The position numbers and the translations under genes were made by a program. From Planctomycetota bacterium (GTDB lineage Bacteria > Planctomycetota > Phycisphaerae > Phycisphaerales > UBA1924), in NCBI GenBank assembly GCA_013285505.1, contig CP053450.1:1162796-1226795 (forward strand): DNA of 64,000 nt, given 5' to 3'. Shown one piece after another: positions 60,590 to 64,000 of the stretch. Within the stretch, counting starts at the first letter, position 1. Every line of letters starts with the position of its first letter. A model generated the notes under the pieces. It did no database searches and had not been told where the DNA came from. It worked only from the letters and a program-made list of their open reading frames with translations.

Positions 60590-61763
60590 GCTGCGGACAG
60601 ACGCACTCGACTACGACCTGCCCCCCCGAGCGCATCGCCACCCACGCCGCCGAGCCCCGCGACGCCGCCCGGCTCATGGTCATCCGCCGCGCCGAGCCCG
60701 ACCGCTTCGAGCACGCCCACATCCGCGACCTGCCCGCGCTACTCGCGCCCGGCGACCGCCTGGTCGTCAACACCACCCAGGTCCTCCCCGCCCGCTTCCG
60801 CGGCACGCGCGAGGACACCGGCGGCAAGGTCGAGGGCCTCTACCTGCAGGACGCCCCCCAACCCGACCCCGCCGCGACCCACTGGCTCGCCATGCTCAAG
60901 TCCCGCCGCCACGCCCGCGGTGCCCCCATCCGCCTGCTCGGCCCCGACGGCCCCTCGCCCTACACACTCCGCATGCTCGAGCCCCAGCCCGACCCGCCCG
61001 GGCGCGTGGACCGTCGAGGTCCACGCTGACAACCCGGACCTGCCCCGCGACGCGCCGACCGTCCTCAACGCCGTCGGCCTCACGCCGCTCCCGCCCTACA
61101 TCCTCAGCGCCCGCCGCCGCGCGGGCGACGCCGGAGACGACGCCGACGACCGCCGCCGCTACCAGACCGTCTACGCCGGCGATGGCGACCACCCGACCCC
61201 CGCCGCCTCCGTCGCCGCGCCCACCGCCGGCCTGCACTTCACGCCCGCGCTGCTCGACTCGCTGCGCGCGCGACGTCGCCCGGACTGACGTCCAACTCCA
61301 CGTCGGCGCCGGCACGTTCAAGTCCGTCGAGACCGAGAATGTCGAAGACCACCCCATCCACGCCGAGTGGTGCTCCATGAGCCCCGCAGCAGTGGGGGAG
61401 ATCCGCCAGACCCGCGCCGCCGGCCACCGCGTCGTCGCCGTCGGCACCACCAGCGTCCGCACCATCGAGTCCTACGCCGCCGCCCTCGCCACGACCGACC
61501 AACCCGTGCCCGATCACCTCTCCACCCGGCTGCTCCTCACGCCCGGCCGATCGCTCCACTGGTCCGACGCTCTCCTGACCAACTTCCATCTGCCCCGCTC
61601 CACGCTCATGGCCCTCGTCGGCGCGATGCTGCAGTCGCCCGACGAAGCCCCCGCGCCCGACGGCACCCCGATCGGCATCGTCAGACTCAAAGCCGCGTAC
61701 CGCGAGGCCATCGGCCGCGGCTACCGTTTCTACAGCTTCGGCGACGCCATGCTCGTGCTCTGA
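60588..61763 (+). CDS. queA: S-adenosylmethionine:tRNA ribosyltransferase-isomerase, three frameshifts
   Basis: About 390 residues after three corrections: the seven-C run 60619-60625, CCCGGGCGCG near 61001-61006, and GCGCGCG near 61266-61272. It makes epoxyqueuosine in tRNA from preQ1-modified guanine. Motifs: [20 protein letters not shown] at the start, [52 protein letters not shown] and [16 protein letters not shown], ending [15 protein letters not shown]. All are QueA marks. Normal length. Starts ATG 60588. Confidence 0.93.
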   Translation: MLRTDALDYDLPPRAHRHPRRRAPRRRPAHGHPPRRARPLRARPHPRPARATRARRPPGRQHHPGPPRPLPRHARGHRRQGRGPLPAGRPPTRPRRDPLARHAQVPPPRPRCPHPPARPRRPLALHTPHARAPARPARARGPSRSTLTTRTCPATRRPSSTPSASRRSRPTSSAPAAARATPETTPTTAAATRPSTPAMATTRPPPPPSPRPPPACTSRPRCSTRCARDVARTDVQLHVGAGTFKSVETENVEDHPIHAEWCSMSPAAVGEIRQTRAAGHRVVAVGTTSVRTIESYAAALATTDQPVPDHLSTRLLLTPGRSLHWSDALLTNFHLPRSTLMALVGAMLQSPDEAPAPDGTPIGIVRLKAAYREAIGRGYRFYSFGDAMLVL

Positions 61764-61891
61764 ATCCACGCCCGGACGCCCCCGAGCACACCCTCCGCAA
61801 GCATCCACGGGCACTCCACATCCGCCCCCGGCCCCGCCCCGATAAAGTGCTCGCAGGCCGCCGTTTCGGTCGATACGCCCAGAGAACCACG

Positions 61892-63469
61892 ATGCACCTC
61901 GCCGAACTTCTCCAGCACGCCAACCTCACCCCGCAGGGGCCGCTCGACCCCCGCGCCGAGGTGCTGGGGATCACCGAAGACTCGCGCCTCGTCCGCCCCG
62001 GCTGGGTCTTCATCGCCCGCCCCGGCCTGCGGTCCGACGGCCGCCGCTTCATCCCCGACGCGATCGCCGCCGGAGCCATCGCCATCCTCACCGACGCCCC
62101 GCCCGAACCGACCGACCCGCACGCCGGGCCGCTCCCCCTCATCTGCACGCCGGATCCCGCCCTCGCCGGATCGATCATGGCCGAGGCCCTCGCCGGCGCT
62201 CCCTCCTCCAATCTCAAGCTCGTCGGCGTCACCGGCACCAACGGCAAGAGCACCATCACCTCGCTCCTCAGCCAACTGGCCAACCAGGCCCACCTCCGCT
62301 GCGGCCTCATCGGCACGGTCGAGATCGACGACGGCTCGGGAACTGTCCCCTCCGATTTCACCACCCCGCCCGCCGAACGCCTCAGCACACTCATCGGCCG
62401 CATGGTTGACAACAACTGCGATGCCGCCGCGATCGAGGTTTCCAGCCACGCCCTCGACCAGCACCGCGTCTCCGGCCTCTCCTTCGCCGCCGCCGTCTTC
62501 ACCAACCTCACCGGAGACCACCTCGACTACCACAAGGACATGGCCTCCTACGCCGCCGCCAAGGCCCGCCTCTTCTCCGCCCTCGCACCCGACAGCATCG
62601 CCGTCGTCAACGCCGACGACCCAGCCTCACGCCGCATGCTCGAGGATTGCCCGGCCACCCTCTACCGCTGCACCCTCGCCACCGGCCCCCCAACAGCTCG
62701 ACTCCCGCGCCGCCCGCCACAACCCCAGCGTCGAGGTCCTCCACACCGACACCCGCGGCATGCGCGTCCGCCTCGCCGGCGCGTGGGGCACCATCGAGAC
62801 CCAGACCACGCTCCTCGGCCTCCACAACGCGATGAACCTGCTCCAGGCGGTGGTCGTCGCCGCACACACCCTCGAACTCAGCCCCGAGACCATCGCCGCC
62901 GCCGTCCCCCGCGTGCACCCGCCCGCCGGACGCCTCGAGCGCGTCGACACCGACCGCGACGATGTCACCGTCTTCATCGACTTCGCACACACCGACGACG
63001 CGGCTCACCGCCGCCCTCCGCGCCGCCCGGCTCGCGACACCTACGGACGCCTCGCTCTGGGCCGTCTTCGGCTGCGGCGGAAACAAGGACCGCGCCAAGC
63101 GCCCCCGCATGGGCCTCGCTGCCGCGACGCTCGCCGACCACGCCGTCGTCACCAGCGACAACCCCCGCACCGAAGACCCGGACGCGATCATCGACGAGGT
63201 CATCACCGGCATCCCCGCCGACCGCCAAGACACCGTCCGCCGCGACGCCGACCGCCGTGCCGCGATCCTCGCCACCATCGCCGACGCCGCCCCCGGCGAC
63301 GTCGTCGTCATCGCCGGCAAGGGGCACGAGCGCGAGCAGGTCATCCCCGACGGCGCGGGCGGCACCCGCACCATCCCCTTCCACGACCACGAGATCGCCC
63401 GCGAAGCCCTGCGCGCGCCGCGCGGCCGCCACCGGCAGCCCTCGCCCGGTCAACGGGGGCGTCGCATGA
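61892..63469 (+). CDS. murE: UDP-MurNAc-tripeptide synthetase MurE (meso-DAP type), three frameshifts
   Basis: About 524 residues, starting MHLAELLQHANLTPQGPLD. ATP-binding loop VTGTNGKSTITS, then VEVSSHALDQHRV, LTGDHLDYHKD, and in the C-terminal domain VFGCGGNKDRAKRP and SDNPRTEDPDAI. The DNPR motif is the one seen in MurE enzymes that add meso-diaminopimelate. Shifts near 62690 (six C), 62997 (GCGGCTC for GCGCTC) and 63412 must be removed; the last restores the ending ATGSPRPVNGGVA and a stop at 63467-63469 overlapping the murF start (ATGA). It supports peptidoglycan with DAP. Confidence 0.94.
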   Translation: MHLAELLQHANLTPQGPLDPRAEVLGITEDSRLVRPGWVFIARPGLRSDGRRFIPDAIAAGAIAILTDAPPEPTDPHAGPLPLICTPDPALAGSIMAEALAGAPSSNLKLVGVTGTNGKSTITSLLSQLANQAHLRCGLIGTVEIDDGSGTVPSDFTTPPAERLSTLIGRMVDNNCDAAAIEVSSHALDQHRVSGLSFAAAVFTNLTGDHLDYHKDMASYAAAKARLFSALAPDSIAVVNADDPASRRMLEDCPATLYRCTLATGPPTARLPRRPPQPQRRGPPHRHPRHARPPRRRVGHHRDPDHAPRPPQRDEPAPGGGRRRTHPRTQPRDHRRRRPPRAPARRTPRARRHRPRRCHRLHRLRTHRRRGSPPPSAPPGSRHLRTPRSGPSSAAAETRTAPSAPAWASLPRRSPTTPSSPATTPAPKTRTRSSTRSSPASPPTAKTPSAATPTAVPRSSPPSPTPPPATSSSSPARGTSASRSSPTARAAPAPSPSTTTRSPAKPCARRAAATGSPRPVNGGVA

Positions 63470-64000
63470 CCGCTGCCTCGTTCTGGACGCACGACTCGGT
63501 CCGTGTCGCTATGGGCGCTGTCTGGGCCACCCGCCCCGAACTGCTGCCCCAGATGCGCAGCGGCGCCGCCATCGACACCCGCGAGCTCCAGCCCGGCGAG
63601 GTCTTCTTCGCCCTCCGGGGCGACCACACCGACGGCCACCGTTTCCTCGCCCAGGCCGCCGACGCCGGGCGCTGCCATGGCCGTCATCGACGACCCCGAC
63701 GCCCTCGATTCCGCCCCCGATTCCCTGCCCGTGGTGCGCGTCGGCGACACCCGCGCCGCCCTCGGCAAGCTCGCCTCCTCCTACCGCTCCACCCTCGGCC
63801 CCGTCCGCGTCATCGCCGTCACCGGCTCCAACGGCAAGACCACCACCACCCGCATGATCGACGCCTGCCTCTCGACCACCCTCCGGGGCCACGCCTCGCG
63901 CAAGAGCTTCAACAACGACCTCGGCGTCCCCCTCACCATCCTCGGCGTCCGCTCCGGCGACCAGTACCTGCTCTGCGAGGTCGGCGCCAACGCCCCCGGC
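63466..64000 (+). CDS. murF: UDP-MurNAc-tripeptide--D-Ala-D-Ala ligase MurF, 3' end beyond window, one frameshift
   Basis: The first ~178 residues. N-terminal domain AAIDTRELQPGEVFFALRGD, then the ATP loop VTGSNGKTTTTRMI and SFNNDLGVPLTIL, characteristic of MurF. The frame breaks near 63670-63675 (GGGCGCT for GGCGCT), which restores DAGAAMAVIDDPD. ATG 63466 overlaps the murE stop, so the pair is translated together. The remainder lies to the right of the window, where further cell-wall (dcw) genes would be expected. Confidence 0.93.
   Translation, partial: MTAASFWTHDSVRVAMGAVWATRPELLPQMRSGAAIDTRELQPGEVFFALRGDHTDGHRFLAQAADAGRCHGRHRRPRRPRFRPRFPARGARRRHPRRPRQARLLLPLHPRPRPRHRRHRLQRQDHHHPHDRRLPLDHPPGPRLAQELQQRPRRPPHHPRRPLRRPVPALRGRRQRPR

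Overview
The window is about 70 percent GC DNA and looks like a planctomycete, most probably of the class Phycisphaerae. The pointers are a GC-type dockerin and three PEP-CTERM-like surface proteins, two pseudopilin-like proteins carrying a DGH motif, a DUF1501/DUF1800 pair, an alternative complex III plus caa3 oxidase operon, a PASTA-less Ser/Thr kinase fused to TPR repeats, and MurE/MurF genes. No rRNA, tRNA, CRISPR array, phage or insertion sequence was recognised.

Layout. Positions 1-6224 (minus strand) hold a tightly overlapping operon: DegT-type aminotransferase, luciferase-like flavin monooxygenase, NUDIX hydrolase, FAD-dependent oxidoreductase and an ABC-F ATPase that runs off the left edge. 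Positions 6507-14764 (minus) hold a glucoside-uptake locus: dockerin protein, pseudopilin, LacI regulator, PEP-CTERM protein, solute-binding protein, two permeases and a GH1 beta-glucosidase. Positions 15359-22664 carry a rhodanese, PEP-CTERM proteins, glutamate dehydrogenase, a degenerate receiver protein, a gluzincin-like peptidase and a DEAD-box helicase. Positions 22665-24956 are an accessory stretch with two unrecognised proteins and an inverted pair of 62-63 bp repeats. Positions 24957-37392 are mostly housekeeping: asnS, rlmN, kinase, ychF, murJ and small membrane or exported proteins. Positions 37393-39679 are a lower-GC island of three genes with a strong promoter whose spacer contains nine G. 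DUF1501, DUF1800 and heme A synthase follow on the minus strand.

Positions 44560-59977 are one long plus-strand respiratory operon: actABCDEF, a small histidine-rich membrane protein, SCO, coxB, coxA, coxC, coxD and an unrecognised two-helix protein. It would form a quinol-to-oxygen chain: complex III oxidises quinol, cytochrome c domains (ActE and the CoxB tail) carry the electrons, and the caa3 oxidase reduces oxygen. ctaA, which makes its heme A, is transcribed divergently. queA, murE and the start of murF complete the right end.

Eighteen genes are interrupted by about 29 one-base shifts. Removing or adding one base at each site gives an intact protein of normal family length. Most sites sit at or beside GCGC, and a few at G/C runs of 5-8. 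I read these as systematic sequence errors rather than pseudogenes, so the genes are annotated as full length with the shift positions noted.
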